Positions 8,018-17,137 of a stretch of DNA of 64,000 nt are shown here, in pieces. Under the pieces are notes generated by a model. The model ran no database searches, was not told where the DNA came from, and was given only the letters and a program-made list of their open reading frames with translations. Location of the stretch: assembly GCF_001575205.1 (NCBI RefSeq), contig NZ_LSRE01000011.1, positions 45,568 through 109,567 on the forward strand, written 5' to 3'. The stretch comes from Tsukamurella pseudospumae. GTDB taxonomy: Bacteria > Actinomycetota > Actinomycetes > Mycobacteriales > Mycobacteriaceae. A program made the translations under genes and the position numbers. The stretch's first letter is position 1; the number at the start of each line of letters is the position of its first letter.

Positions 8018-9442
8018 ATGTCCGAGACAACTCTTCCCTATCTGCCCATCTCGACGCGCAAGCTGATGGGGTGGTCGCGCACCACCCCGATCGAGGGGCA
8101 CGTGCTGTCCACCCCCGACGTGGACCAGATCGCCAAGGCCGTCGCCGTCGTGGCCGACGCCGAGGCCGACAAGCCCGCCTACCTGCGCCGCGGCGTCATC
8201 GCGCGCGGTCTGGGCCGCTCGTACAACGAGTCGGCGCAGAACTCCGGCGGCCTGACCATCGACATGACGCCGCTCAGCGCGATCCACGACATCGATGCCG
8301 AGAAGGCCATCGCGGACGTGGACGCCGGCGTCGACCTCGACACCCTGATGAAGGCGGCGCTGCCCTTCGGCCTGTGGGTCCCCGTGCTCCCCGGCACGCG
8401 GCAGGTCACCGTCGGCGGGGCCATCGCGCACGACATCCACGGCAAGAGCCACCACTCGACCGGCAGCTTCGGCAATCAGGTCGCCGAGATCACGCTGCTC
8501 GTCGCCGACGGCCGCATCCTGACGCTCGCGCCGAAGGGCACACCGGACGACCCGAAGGGCGAGCTGTTCTGGGCCACCGTCGGCGGCATCGGCCTCACCG
8601 GCATCATCCTGCGGGCCAAGCTGCACATGCAGCACACCGAGACCGCCTACTTCAAGGCCGACGGCTGCGTCACGCAGTCTCTCGACGAGACCGTGGAACT
8701 GCACCTGGGCGGCTGGGAGGACGGGGCCGACTTCTCCTCCGGCTGGTTCGACTCCATCTCCAAGAAGAAGCTGGGGCGCGGCACGTTCTCGCGGGGCAGC
8801 CTCGCGAAGCTCGAGGACCTGCCGGACAAACTGGCCAAGGACCCGCTGAAGTTCGACGCCCCGCATCTCGTCACGTTCCCGGACATCTTCCCGCACGGCC
8901 TGGCGAACAAGTTCGACTTCGCGCTGGTCAGCGAGGCGTACTTCCGCGTCACCGGCAGCACCTACCAGGGCAAGATCGCCAACCTGACGCAGTTCTACCA
9001 CCCGCTCGACCTGTTCGGCGATTGGAACCGGCTCTACGGGCCGAAGGGCTTCATCCAGTACCAGTTCGTGGTGCCGCCGGGCAACGAGGACGAGTTCAAG
9101 GCGATCATCCGCGACATCCAGGCCTCGGGTCACGTGAGCTTCCTCAACGTGATCAAGCTCTTCGGCGACGGCAACGACGCGCCGCTGAGCTTCCCCATGC
9201 GCGGCTGGAACGTGTGCCTGGACTTCCCCATCAAGAAGGGCCTGCACGAGTTCGTCACCGAACTCGACAAGCGCGTCTTCGCCATGGGCGGGCGCCTGTA
9301 CACCGCGAAGGACTCGCGGACCACCGCGGAGATGTTCCACGCCATGTACCCGCGAGTCGACGAGTGGATCGCCACCCGCCGCGGCATCGACCCCACCGGC
9401 GTCTTCATGTCCGACATGGGCCGCCGCCTCGAACTCGCCTGA
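8018..9442 (+). CDS. dprE1: DprE1, decaprenylphosphoryl-beta-D-ribose 2'-oxidase
   Basis: 474-residue FAD-linked oxidase of the VAO/PCMH fold, a little longer than the 461-residue M. tuberculosis enzyme. It oxidises decaprenyl-phospho-ribose to the 2'-keto intermediate, the first half of the epimerisation that makes decaprenyl-phospho-arabinose, the sole arabinan donor. Conserved blocks include [30 protein letters not shown] and [17 protein letters not shown]. Cys400 in GWNVCLDFP matches Cys387 of M. tuberculosis, the residue modified by benzothiazinones. It is followed 28 nt later by dprE2 and then aftA. The ATG at 8018 gives a slightly longer N-terminus than mycobacterial homologues. Confidence 0.96.
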   Translation: MSETTLPYLPISTRKLMGWSRTTPIEGHVLSTPDVDQIAKAVAVVADAEADKPAYLRRGVIARGLGRSYNESAQNSGGLTIDMTPLSAIHDIDAEKAIADVDAGVDLDTLMKAALPFGLWVPVLPGTRQVTVGGAIAHDIHGKSHHSTGSFGNQVAEITLLVADGRILTLAPKGTPDDPKGELFWATVGGIGLTGIILRAKLHMQHTETAYFKADGCVTQSLDETVELHLGGWEDGADFSSGWFDSISKKKLGRGTFSRGSLAKLEDLPDKLAKDPLKFDAPHLVTFPDIFPHGLANKFDFALVSEAYFRVTGSTYQGKIANLTQFYHPLDLFGDWNRLYGPKGFIQYQFVVPPGNEDEFKAIIRDIQASGHVSFLNVIKLFGDGNDAPLSFPMRGWNVCLDFPIKKGLHEFVTELDKRVFAMGGRLYTAKDSRTTAEMFHAMYPRVDEWIATRRGIDPTGVFMSDMGRRLELA

Positions 9443-9470
9443 GCCTCACGACCGCAAGGAAGCACACCCC

Positions 9471-10232
9471 ATGAAGAACGCCGTCGGCGTCCCCCAGTCC
9501 ATCCTGCTGCTCGGCGGCACCTCCGAGATCGGCCTCTCGATCGTCGAGGAGTACCTCGCGAAGGGCCCGATCCGCGTCGTGCTCGCCGCGCTGCCGAACG
9601 ACCCGCTGCGCGAACAGGCCGTCGCCCAGGTCGAGGCGGCGGGCGCCACCTCGGTCGAGGTCGTCGACTTCGACGCCACCGACTTCGACGGTCACGAGAA
9701 GACCATCGACGCCGCCTTCGCGGGCGGCGACATCGACGTCGCGATCGTGGCCTTCGCCCTCGACTTCGACGCCGAGGAGCTGTGGCAGAACCAGCGCAAG
9801 GCCGTGCTCCTCGCACAGGTCAACTACACCGGCGCCGTGTCCGTGGGCGTGCTCCTGGGCCAGAGGTTCAAGGAACAGGGCCACGGCCAGATCATCGCGA
9901 TGAGCTCGGTGGCGGGCCTGCGTCCCCGCCGCAGCAACTTCGTCTACGGCTCGTCCAAGGCCGGCTTCGACGGCTTCTACCTCAACCTGGGCCAGGCGCT
10001 CGAGCCCTTCGGCGGCTCCGTGCTGGTCGTCCGCCCGGGCATGGTGCGCACCAAGTTCTCGGCACACGTCAAGGAGGCCCCACTGACGATCGACAAGGAC
10101 GTCATCGGTCGCCTCGCCGTCGACGCCGCGATCGCCGGCAAGTCACTCATCTACGCGCCCGCGCCGTGGGGCTTCGTGAGCTTCGGCCTCAAGAACATTC
10201 CCCAGCCGATTTTCAAGCGCCTGCCGATCTAG
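9471..10232 (+). CDS. dprE2: DprE2, decaprenylphosphoryl-2-keto-erythro-pentose reductase
   Basis: 253-residue classical short-chain dehydrogenase. The NAD(P) motif GGTSEIG lies at about residues 15-21, the catalytic Ser in [10 protein letters not shown] and the YxxxK pair in YGSSK. It reduces the DprE1 product to decaprenyl-phospho-arabinose and acts with DprE1 at the membrane. AAGGA precedes the ATG by a suitable distance. The gene order dprE1-dprE2-aftA is as in mycobacteria. Confidence 0.96.
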   Translation: MKNAVGVPQSILLLGGTSEIGLSIVEEYLAKGPIRVVLAALPNDPLREQAVAQVEAAGATSVEVVDFDATDFDGHEKTIDAAFAGGDIDVAIVAFALDFDAEELWQNQRKAVLLAQVNYTGAVSVGVLLGQRFKEQGHGQIIAMSSVAGLRPRRSNFVYGSSKAGFDGFYLNLGQALEPFGGSVLVVRPGMVRTKFSAHVKEAPLTIDKDVIGRLAVDAAIAGKSLIYAPAPWGFVSFGLKNIPQPIFKRLPI

Positions 10233-10264
10233 CACGCACGTGGCCGTTCTCGAACCCTCCCATC

Positions 10265-10270
10265 TAGTCT
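10265..10270 (+). promoter_or_regulatory. Probable -10 hexamer of aftA (leaderless)
   Basis: TAGTCT lies 6 nt before the aftA GTG with no ribosome-binding site between, the usual geometry of a leaderless actinobacterial mRNA. It suggests aftA has its own promoter in addition to read-through from dprE2. Confidence 0.5.
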
Positions 10271-10276
10271 GACCGC

Positions 10277-12160
10277 GTGACTGAACAGCGCACCGTCGAC
10301 GCCCCCGCGGCCCCCGTCCGGGCCCGGGACCTGGCCCTCGACCTCGCCGCCGCCGTGATCCTCGCGGCGGCGGTCGGCGTCGTCGGCTGGCTCGCCATCC
10401 GCTCGGTCGACTGGCCCGCTTACAGCAGCTCGAACGTCACGCGGGCGTTCGCGACCGTCGGGCAGGTCGCCGCGATCGCGGTGCTCACCGCCTGCGCTCT
10501 GGTCCTGTCCCACGCCCGACGGTGGCCCGCCCGTCTCGCCCGGCTCGTCTCGTTCGCGACCGTCGCGGGATTCGTCACGCTCACCCTGGCGCTGCCGCTC
10601 GGCGGCACGAAGCTGTACCTCGGCGGCATCTCCGTCGACCAGCAGTTCCGCACCGAGTACCTCACGCGCCTGACGAGCTCACCGCGGCTCGCGGACATGA
10701 CCTACGCGGACATGCCGCCGCTGTACTCGCCCGGCTGGTTCTGGCTCGGCGGGCGGTTCGCGAAAGCGTTCGGGATGGACGGCTGGGAGGCGTACCAGCC
10801 TTGGGCGATCATCTCCCTCGCGGTGGCGGCGTCGATCGCGCTCGCCCTCTGGCTGGCCGTGTGGAGCCCCGCCCGCGCGGTCGCCGCGACGCTCGCGACC
10901 ACGGTCGCGATGCTGCTCTACGGGTCGGCCGAGCCCTACGGCGCGGCGGTCGCGATCGTGCTCCCGCCCGTGTTGATCATCGCCTGGTACGCGATCCTGC
11001 GCGGCCATCGCGGCGCGATCGCGCTGGTCGGCGCGTACCTCGGCGTGGCGGTCTGGTTCTACACGCTCTACCTCGGGGTCGCCGCCTTCGTCGTCGTGCT
11101 GATGGGCGCGGTCGCGCTGATCGCCGCGTGGGTGCGCGAGCGCCGGCTCGAGTGGCGCTACCCGGTGCGCGTCGCCGCGATGGGCGTCATCGCCATCGTC
11201 ATCGGCACGCCCGCGTACGGCCCGTTCCTGCTGCGCGCGCTCCGCGACGGCACCGACCCCAAGGGCTCCGCCTTCCACTATCTGCCGGAGCAGGGCTCGG
11301 TCCTGCCCTTCCCCATGCTGCACTTCTCGCTGCTCGGGGCGCTCGCGCTGATCGGCATCGTCTGGATCCTGGTGCGCGCCAGGACCTGCCTGCACGCGCA
11401 GGCGCTCGGCCTCGCGGTCGGCGGGGTGTACCTCTGGGCGCTGCTGTCGATGGTCGCAGCCCCCGCCGGGACCACACTGCTCGGCTTCCGCACCGAGCCC
11501 GTGCTGCACATCCTGCTCGCCGCCGCCGGCGCCCTCGGCGCGGTCTCGCTCGTCGGCTCGCTCGGCGACGGCTACCCCCGGTACCGGCAGGCGGGGATCG
11601 TGCTCGGCGCGCTCGCCGCGGTCGGTGTGGCGCAGACGATCCCCGCGCAGCTGGCCGGGGAGATCGCCGTCGCCTACTCGGACACCGACGGTGACGGGCA
11701 CCGCGGCGACCGACGCCCCGCGGGCGCGGAATCGTCGTACAAGGACGTGGACGCGGCGATCCTGGCCGCGACCGGGAAACCCCGGACCGACACCGTGGTG
11801 CTCACCGCCGACTACGGCTTCCTCGCGATCTACCCGTACTGGGGCTTCCAGAACCTCACGTCGAACTACGCGAACCCGCTGGCGCACTTCAGCGCCCGGT
11901 CCGCGGCGATCGAATCGTGGGCGAAGCTCGACACCCCCGACGAGCTGATCCACGCGCTCGACACCACGCCCTGGCGCGCCCCCACCGCGTTCGTGTTCCG
12001 ACGGTCCGCCGACGGCCTGTCCCTGCGCCTGGCCGAGGACGTCTACCCGAACGACCCGAACGTGCGCCGGTACACCGTCGTGTTCCCCGAGAAGCTGTTC
12101 GAGGACCCGAGATTCGCCGTCACCGAGACGGGCCCGTTCGTCGTGATCGTGAGGAAGTGA
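10277..12160 (+). CDS. aftA: AftA, galactan 5-O-arabinofuranosyltransferase
   Basis: 627-residue GT-C membrane glycosyltransferase. The N-terminal two thirds are strongly hydrophobic with about a dozen transmembrane segments; the C-terminal portion (about 450-627) is a periplasmic domain, as in mycobacterial AftA. It adds the first arabinofuranose residues to galactan using decaprenyl-phospho-arabinose made by DprE1/DprE2. The conserved MPPLYSPGWFWLGGR near residues 150-165 is typical. The next gene starts 3 nt after its stop. Unlike in mycobacteria, embC does not follow directly. Confidence 0.93.
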   Translation: MTEQRTVDAPAAPVRARDLALDLAAAVILAAAVGVVGWLAIRSVDWPAYSSSNVTRAFATVGQVAAIAVLTACALVLSHARRWPARLARLVSFATVAGFVTLTLALPLGGTKLYLGGISVDQQFRTEYLTRLTSSPRLADMTYADMPPLYSPGWFWLGGRFAKAFGMDGWEAYQPWAIISLAVAASIALALWLAVWSPARAVAATLATTVAMLLYGSAEPYGAAVAIVLPPVLIIAWYAILRGHRGAIALVGAYLGVAVWFYTLYLGVAAFVVVLMGAVALIAAWVRERRLEWRYPVRVAAMGVIAIVIGTPAYGPFLLRALRDGTDPKGSAFHYLPEQGSVLPFPMLHFSLLGALALIGIVWILVRARTCLHAQALGLAVGGVYLWALLSMVAAPAGTTLLGFRTEPVLHILLAAAGALGAVSLVGSLGDGYPRYRQAGIVLGALAAVGVAQTIPAQLAGEIAVAYSDTDGDGHRGDRRPAGAESSYKDVDAAILAATGKPRTDTVVLTADYGFLAIYPYWGFQNLTSNYANPLAHFSARSAAIESWAKLDTPDELIHALDTTPWRAPTAFVFRRSADGLSLRLAEDVYPNDPNVRRYTVVFPEKLFEDPRFAVTETGPFVVIVRK

Positions 12161-12163
12161 CCG

Positions 12164-12985
12164 ATGTCGATCTCTCTGCGTGACCTCATGCAGCGCCGGA
12201 GTCTGCTGCCCGAGTCGCTCGACAACGTCCTGTCCGGCCCGGGGCGGACGGTCCGCGGCCTGCGGATCGTGGTGACCGGGGCATCGTCGGGCATCGGGCG
12301 GGAGGCGGCGCTCCAGCTGGCCGGGCGCGGCGCCCACGTGATCGCCGTGGCGCGGCGCGAGTCCGAGCTCGAGGAGCTCACCGCACTGACCGGCGGCGAA
12401 TACCGCCTGTGCGACCTGACGGACTCCGACTCGATCGACGGGCTGCTCACCAATCTCGGCGAGGTGGACGTGCTCATCAACAACGCCGGCCACTCGATCC
12501 GGCGGACCATCGCCGATTCCACCGACCGGTTCCACGACTATCAGCGCACGATGAACCTCAATTACTTCGCGGCCGTGCAGCTCTCGCTCGGCGTGCTGCC
12601 GGGGATGATCGAGCGGGGCCGCGGCCAGATCGTCAACGTGTGCACCTGGGGCCTGCTCGCCAACACCTTTCCCAAGTTCTCCGCCTACGCGGCGTCCAAG
12701 AACGCGCTGTCGATCTTCGGGCGCAGCCTGAACGCGGAGCGACCGCACCCGGGCGTGCACGCGACCAACGTGTACTTCCCGCTGGTCCGCACCGAGATGA
12801 TCGCGCCGACGGCCGAGTACTCCGGCGCCTCGGCCCTCGAGCCCGACGAGGCCGGGCGGTGGCTGGTCCGGGCAGTGACCCACCAGCCCGTCGAGGTCTC
12901 CCCCGCCGCGCTGCGGGCGCTGCTCCCCGTCGTCGACCTGTTCTCCCCCGCGACGACGGACCGCACCATCGCGTCGCTGACCTGA
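12164..12985 (+). CDS. Short-chain dehydrogenase/reductase
   Basis: 273 residues. A Rossmann fold starts around residue 34 with VVTGASSGIGR, followed by the NNAG motif and YAASK, the catalytic Tyr and Lys. At the usual catalytic Ser position the sequence reads VCTWG instead of the common SS pair, so Thr may take over the role, which is unusual. A 30-residue N-terminal extension precedes the fold. It starts 3 nt after aftA and is probably co-transcribed, yet a cell-wall role cannot be inferred from that alone. Substrate unknown; an acyl or keto-lipid reductase is possible. Confidence 0.82.
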   Translation: MSISLRDLMQRRSLLPESLDNVLSGPGRTVRGLRIVVTGASSGIGREAALQLAGRGAHVIAVARRESELEELTALTGGEYRLCDLTDSDSIDGLLTNLGEVDVLINNAGHSIRRTIADSTDRFHDYQRTMNLNYFAAVQLSLGVLPGMIERGRGQIVNVCTWGLLANTFPKFSAYAASKNALSIFGRSLNAERPHPGVHATNVYFPLVRTEMIAPTAEYSGASALEPDEAGRWLVRAVTHQPVEVSPAALRALLPVVDLFSPATTDRTIASLT

Positions 12986-13016
12986 GCTCGAGGCCTCGGC
13001 GGTTACCCGGGGAAAC

Positions 13017-13035
13017 TTTGATATGCCTCACCTAA
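13017..13035. promoter_or_regulatory. IdeR/DtxR-like iron box
   Basis: On the minus strand the 19 bp read TTAGGTGAGGCATATCAAA, which match the IdeR consensus TTAGGTTAGGCTAACCTAA at 14 positions. The box covers the -35 region of the promoter whose -10 (TAGGAT, 13045-13050) lies 7 nt before the GTG of the siderophore-binding lipoprotein. Iron-dependent repression is inferred. Confidence 0.65.
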
Positions 13036-13057
13036 ATCATCCGCTAGGATTCCGCAG

Positions 13058-14083
13058 GTGATGACACGATCCCTCGCCCGACGACTCGCGCCCGCTGTCG
13101 TCCTGCCGGCCGCCACCGTCGGCATCAGCTCCTGCTCGAACTCGAACGACGACGCGAAGAACTCGGGCAACACCGAGGTCGCGACCGGCGGCGAGCGGTT
13201 CGGCACGGCCGACGCCGAGACCGCCAAGCTCGGCACCGACGCCGCGCCCGGCGTGTTCCCCCGCACGATCAAGCACGCCCGCGGCGTCACCGAGATCCCG
13301 AAGAAGCCGGAGCGCATCGTCGTGCTCGACAGCGGCGAGCTGGACTCCGTGATCTCGCTGGGCCTCAAGCCCGTCGGCATGGTGGTCACCGACGGCGCGA
13401 GCCCCGTCCCGACCTACCTGGCCGACAAGGTGCAGGGCGTCGAGACCGTCGGCAAGAACACCACGCTGAACCTGGAGGCCATCGCCAAGCTCAAGCCCGA
13501 CCTGATCCTGGGCAGCCAGCTGCGCGTCGACAAGCAGTACGAGCAGCTCTCGGCGATCGCGCCCACCGTCTTCTCCATCCGCCCGGGCTTCCCGTGGAAG
13601 GAGAACTTCCGCCTCATCGGCGCGGCGGTCGGCGAGGAGCAGAAGGCCAAGGACGCGCTGAACTCGTACGCCGACAACGCCAAGGCGCTCAGCGCGAAGT
13701 TCACCGGCGCCAAGCCGACCATCTCCCTGGTCCGGTTCATGCCGAACCGACTGCGCCTGTACGGCAACAAGTCGCTGATCGGCGTGATCCTGCAGGACGC
13801 GGGCCTGCCGCGCGCCGGCAAGCAGGGCATCGACGAGCTGGCCACCGAGATCTCGCTGGAGAACATCTCCCAGGCCGACGGCGACTACATCTTCTACTCC
13901 AGCTACGGCAAGCCCGAGAACACCGGCGAGACCGCGGCTCTGGCGAATCCCGGCTGGGCGCAGCTGAGCGGCGTGCAGAAGGGCAAGGCCTTCCGCGTGG
14001 ACGACGACGTCTGGTACCTGGGCCTCGGCCCGACCGGAGCGAACCTCATCGTCAAGCAGCTGGGCGAGTACCTGGCGAAGTAG
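13058..14083 (+). CDS. Iron-siderophore ABC transporter substrate-binding lipoprotein (FecB-like)
   Basis: 341-residue periplasmic-binding protein of the TroA/FecB fold. An N-terminal signal peptide ends in the lipobox ISSC (Cys26), giving a membrane-anchored lipoprotein. The core contains the usual PERIVVLDSGELD start and a KPDLILGSQ segment. It probably captures a ferric siderophore, as an IdeR-like box lies upstream. No permease or ATPase gene is adjacent, so it must work with a transporter encoded elsewhere, or is an orphan. The GTG at 13058 and ATG at 13061 are both possible starts. Confidence 0.88.
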   Translation: MMTRSLARRLAPAVVLPAATVGISSCSNSNDDAKNSGNTEVATGGERFGTADAETAKLGTDAAPGVFPRTIKHARGVTEIPKKPERIVVLDSGELDSVISLGLKPVGMVVTDGASPVPTYLADKVQGVETVGKNTTLNLEAIAKLKPDLILGSQLRVDKQYEQLSAIAPTVFSIRPGFPWKENFRLIGAAVGEEQKAKDALNSYADNAKALSAKFTGAKPTISLVRFMPNRLRLYGNKSLIGVILQDAGLPRAGKQGIDELATEISLENISQADGDYIFYSSYGKPENTGETAALANPGWAQLSGVQKGKAFRVDDDVWYLGLGPTGANLIVKQLGEYLAK

Positions 14084-14102
14084 GCGGCACCGAAAGGCCG
14101 CC
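14083..14102 (+). terminator. Hairpin after the siderophore-binding protein gene
   Basis: GGCGGC and GCCGCC pair around the loop ACCGAAAG, starting at the last base of the stop codon. There is no T-tract, as is common for actinobacterial terminators. Confidence 0.5.
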
Positions 14103-14169
14103 CAGCGGTTACCACTGTTACGCGTGTTGTTCATGTGTCTCATGGGGTTAGTGGTTAGGGTCTCTACCC

Positions 14170-15834
14170 ATGACCACACGCCGGGGATTCCTGCGCGCGG
14201 GCGCCGCCGCCGCGCTCGCCACCGCCACTGCGGCCGCCACCGGCCGGATCGCGCACGCGCTACCGGGCACCACCGTCTCCGCGAACGTCTCCGGCACCAC
14301 CCTCGAGCGGGTGAGCGTGCCCGGTGCGGCCCGGTCCGGCGGGTACCGTCCGCTGGTCGACGGTACCGGCTGGCCCCTGTACGTCCGGCAGGAACTCGCG
14401 ACCGCGGGCGGTGCGCGCGAGACCACGCGCGCACCGCTCGCCTCCTTCGTGCAGCTGACCGACATGCACATCGTCGACGCGCAGAGTCCCGCCCGGTTCG
14501 AGTTCATCCACCCGTTCCAGGGGCCGGCCTTCCGCCCGCAGGAAACGCTCACCACGCAGGGCGCGGTGTCGCTCGTCGAGCGAATCAACGCGCTCCGGTC
14601 CGGCCCGTTCACGGGACGCCCGTTCGACTGCGTGATCACCACCGGTGACAACACCGACAACCGTGAGCTCGCCGAGCTCAACTGGTTCCAGACGGTGCTC
14701 TCGGGCGGCACGATCGTGCCGAACACCGGCGCGCCCGACCGCTTCGAGGGGCTCCAGGCGCACGGCGCGGCCCTCTACTGGCAACCCGAATCTCCGTACT
14801 GGGACACGTACAAGGACAAGGGCTTCCAGCAGATCCCCGGTTTCCTCCGGGCAGCCATCGGCGCCCACACCAGTCCGGGCCTGACGATGCCCTGGTACGC
14901 CGTCGTCGGCAACCACGACGACGGTCTGCTCGGCACGCTGCCCAACGGCATCGCCGACTGGCTCTACCTGTCGCCGATCAAGTTCGACATCCCGCACACC
15001 GACCCGGCGGCCCTCGCGATCGCCCGCGCGATCACCTCCGACCCGGCGCAGCTCGGCCCGATGCTCGCGCAGCTCAAGCTGTCCGGACCGGTCATCCCGG
15101 CCACCGTCGATCCGAAGCGTTCGCCGTTCAGCCCCCGCGAGTTCGTGCGCCGCCACTTCGACCCCGCCGTCACCGGGCCCGGCCCCGTCGGGCACGGCTT
15201 CTCCAGCCCCGACGGTCCCACCTGGTACACGTTCCAGCTCGCGCCGGGCGTGCTGGGGATCTCTCTCGACACGACCAACAACCTCGGACTGGCCGACGGG
15301 TCGATCGGCGAGCGACAGCTGGCCTGGCTGGTCGCACAACTCACGGCCCACCCGGACCAGCTCGTGATCGTGTTCAGCCACCACACCTCGAAGACCATGG
15401 GCGCCAAGCTGCCCGACCCCGAGGAGCCGGGCGAGAAGCAGTACGACGGCGGCGTGGTCGTGAAGACGCTCACCGACCACCCGAACGTGATCGCGTGGGT
15501 GAACGGGCACACGCACAAGGACGAGATGATCGCGCACACCGGCCCCACGCCGAAGCAGAGCTTCTGGGAGATCAACACCGCCAGCCACGTCGACTTCCCG
15601 CAGCTGGCCCGGATCATCGAGGTCGCCGACAACCGCGACGGCACGCTGAGCCTGTTCACCCCGCTCATCGAGGCCGCGAGCCCGGCCACGGCGAACCCGT
15701 CGGACCTCAGCGCGAAGGGCCTCGCCAGCCTCTATCGCGAGCTGTCCTACAACGACGTCCACCGCGACGACGCCCTGCTGGGCGCCGAGGCCGACCGCAA
15801 CTGCGAGCTGCTGCTCACGCACCCGCTCCGCTGA
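14170..15834 (+). CDS. Tat-exported TIGR03767-type metallophosphoesterase
   Basis: 554 residues. The N-terminus TTRRGFLRAG followed by an Ala-rich stretch is a twin-arginine signal, so the protein is exported folded. Calcineurin-like metallophosphoesterase motifs are in order: DMH near residue 98, GDNTDN near 159, GNHDDG near 247, SHH near 400 and GHTH near 442. These supply ligands for a dinuclear metal site. It is longer than simple phosphodiesterases and matches actinobacterial TIGR03767 proteins of unknown substrate. A phosphatase or phosphodiesterase role outside the membrane is inferred. Confidence 0.85.
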   Translation: MTTRRGFLRAGAAAALATATAAATGRIAHALPGTTVSANVSGTTLERVSVPGAARSGGYRPLVDGTGWPLYVRQELATAGGARETTRAPLASFVQLTDMHIVDAQSPARFEFIHPFQGPAFRPQETLTTQGAVSLVERINALRSGPFTGRPFDCVITTGDNTDNRELAELNWFQTVLSGGTIVPNTGAPDRFEGLQAHGAALYWQPESPYWDTYKDKGFQQIPGFLRAAIGAHTSPGLTMPWYAVVGNHDDGLLGTLPNGIADWLYLSPIKFDIPHTDPAALAIARAITSDPAQLGPMLAQLKLSGPVIPATVDPKRSPFSPREFVRRHFDPAVTGPGPVGHGFSSPDGPTWYTFQLAPGVLGISLDTTNNLGLADGSIGERQLAWLVAQLTAHPDQLVIVFSHHTSKTMGAKLPDPEEPGEKQYDGGVVVKTLTDHPNVIAWVNGHTHKDEMIAHTGPTPKQSFWEINTASHVDFPQLARIIEVADNRDGTLSLFTPLIEAASPATANPSDLSAKGLASLYRELSYNDVHRDDALLGAEADRNCELLLTHPLR

Positions 15835-15858
15835 CTCGCTGCTCCGACCGGGCGGGGC

Positions 15859-16434
15859 CTAGATCCCGCGGGCGGCGAGGGCCTCGCCCAGCAGGTCCGC
15901 GTCGCGGATCAGGCGGACCAGCACCGTCGGGAGGACGCGGACGAGGGAGGCGCGCTGCCCTCGCGCCCAGGCCGCCTCACGGGTCTGCCGGACGACGGCG
16001 ATCACGGTCGGGATGGAGCGGATCGTCAGCGCGACGAGGAGTTCGACACGCCACCCGAGGACCCGCCCGGCGAGCGCCGCGAGGTCGCTCGCGCGGGTGG
16101 TGAAGACGAGCAGATTGCCCGCCAGGACGCCCACCACGAGCTGCCCGACGGGGCCGATCGCGGCCCGGGCACCGTCGGAAAGCCCTTGGCTGAGCAGGTA
16201 GAAGACGGTGAGCACCACGGCGAACAACAGCGCCGGGCGCAGGGCCCGCCACAGGTGCACGGGCCGCAGCCGCGCGACCGGGAAGAGCGCCGCGACCATC
16301 ACCGCCGCCGCCGCGAGGGGCAGGGGCCGCGGGAGGATCGCGAGGAAGGTCACCAGCACCAGCATCGCGACCAGCTTCGCCGCCGCGGGGGTGCGGTGCA
16401 GTGGCGAGTCGCGCGGGAGATATCGACCGATCAC
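15859..16434 (-). CDS. bioN: BioN, biotin ECF transporter T component
   Basis: 191 residues, CbiQ/EcfT family, with four to five hydrophobic segments and the two short Ala-Arg-Gly coupling motifs (ARGQ near residue 155 and AARGI at the very end) that contact the ATPases. Together with BioM and BioY it forms the biotin energy-coupling-factor transporter. The GTG at 16434 is chosen because it lies 7 nt after the bioM stop; an in-frame start further upstream would run into bioM. The symbol rests on operon context, since generic T subunits look alike. Confidence 0.87.
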   Translation of the reverse strand: MIGRYLPRDSPLHRTPAAAKLVAMLVLVTFLAILPRPLPLAAAAVMVAALFPVARLRPVHLWRALRPALLFAVVLTVFYLLSQGLSDGARAAIGPVGQLVVGVLAGNLLVFTTRASDLAALAGRVLGWRVELLVALTIRSIPTVIAVVRQTREAAWARGQRASLVRVLPTVLVRLIRDADLLGEALAARGI

Positions 16435-16441
16435 GGGCGCG

Positions 16442-17137
16442 TCACCGCCCCGCCAGCTCGCGGTAGAAGGCGATCGCGTCGGCGGGGGCCGCGTCGTGGA
16501 CCACGGCACCGTCGTCCATGACGAGCACGCGGTCGAAGTCCTCGAGCATGTCCAGGTGATGCGTCAGGAGGATCACCTGCTGCTCCAGCGCGGCGAGCCG
16601 ATCCCGGACCTTGAGCACGTTGCGCAGGTCGAGCAGCGTCGTGGGCTCATCGCAGACCAGGATCTCCGGCTCGGTGACCAGCACCGAGGCGAAGGCGAGC
16701 ATCTGCTTCTGGCCCGAACTGAGCAGCTGCGCCGGCGCATCGAGATGGTCGGCCAGGCCGAACTCTCCGAGGATCTCCGCGACGCGACGGGAGACCTCGG
16801 CACCGTCGGGGCCACCGCGCCGGGAGCGACCCGGCGGGCGCAGGGACAAAGCGACGTCCTCGGCGGGTGTCGGCATGACGATCTGCGCGGACGCGTCGGC
16901 GAACATGAAGCCCACCTTCCGGCGCACCTCGGACCGCTTCGCGCGCACGTCCAGGCCCAGGGTCTCGACGGTGCCGCCGTCGGGGACGACGAGTCCGTTG
17001 AAGGTGCGGGCCAGCGTCGACTTGCCGGAGCCGTTGGCGCCGATGATGCCGATCCGTCGCTCCGACAGCACCGCGGTGATGCCCTTGAGCACCGGACGGT
17101 CGTCGAAGGCGTGGTGGACATCGTCGAGGCGGATCAT
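16442..17137 (-). CDS. bioM: BioM, biotin ECF transporter ATPase
   Basis: 231-residue ABC ATPase. Walker A GANGSGKST lies at residues 33-41, the signature reads LSSGQKQ (instead of LSGGQ), Walker B is ILVCDEPTT and the switch His is in LLTHH. It powers biotin uptake through BioN and BioY. It overlaps bioY by four bases (ATGA), so the two are translationally coupled. The operon order is Y-M-N. Confidence 0.9.
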   Translation of the reverse strand: MIRLDDVHHAFDDRPVLKGITAVLSERRIGIIGANGSGKSTLARTFNGLVVPDGGTVETLGLDVRAKRSEVRRKVGFMFADASAQIVMPTPAEDVALSLRPPGRSRRGGPDGAEVSRRVAEILGEFGLADHLDAPAQLLSSGQKQMLAFASVLVTEPEILVCDEPTTLLDLRNVLKVRDRLAALEQQVILLTHHLDMLEDFDRVLVMDDGAVVHDAAPADAIAFYRELAGR

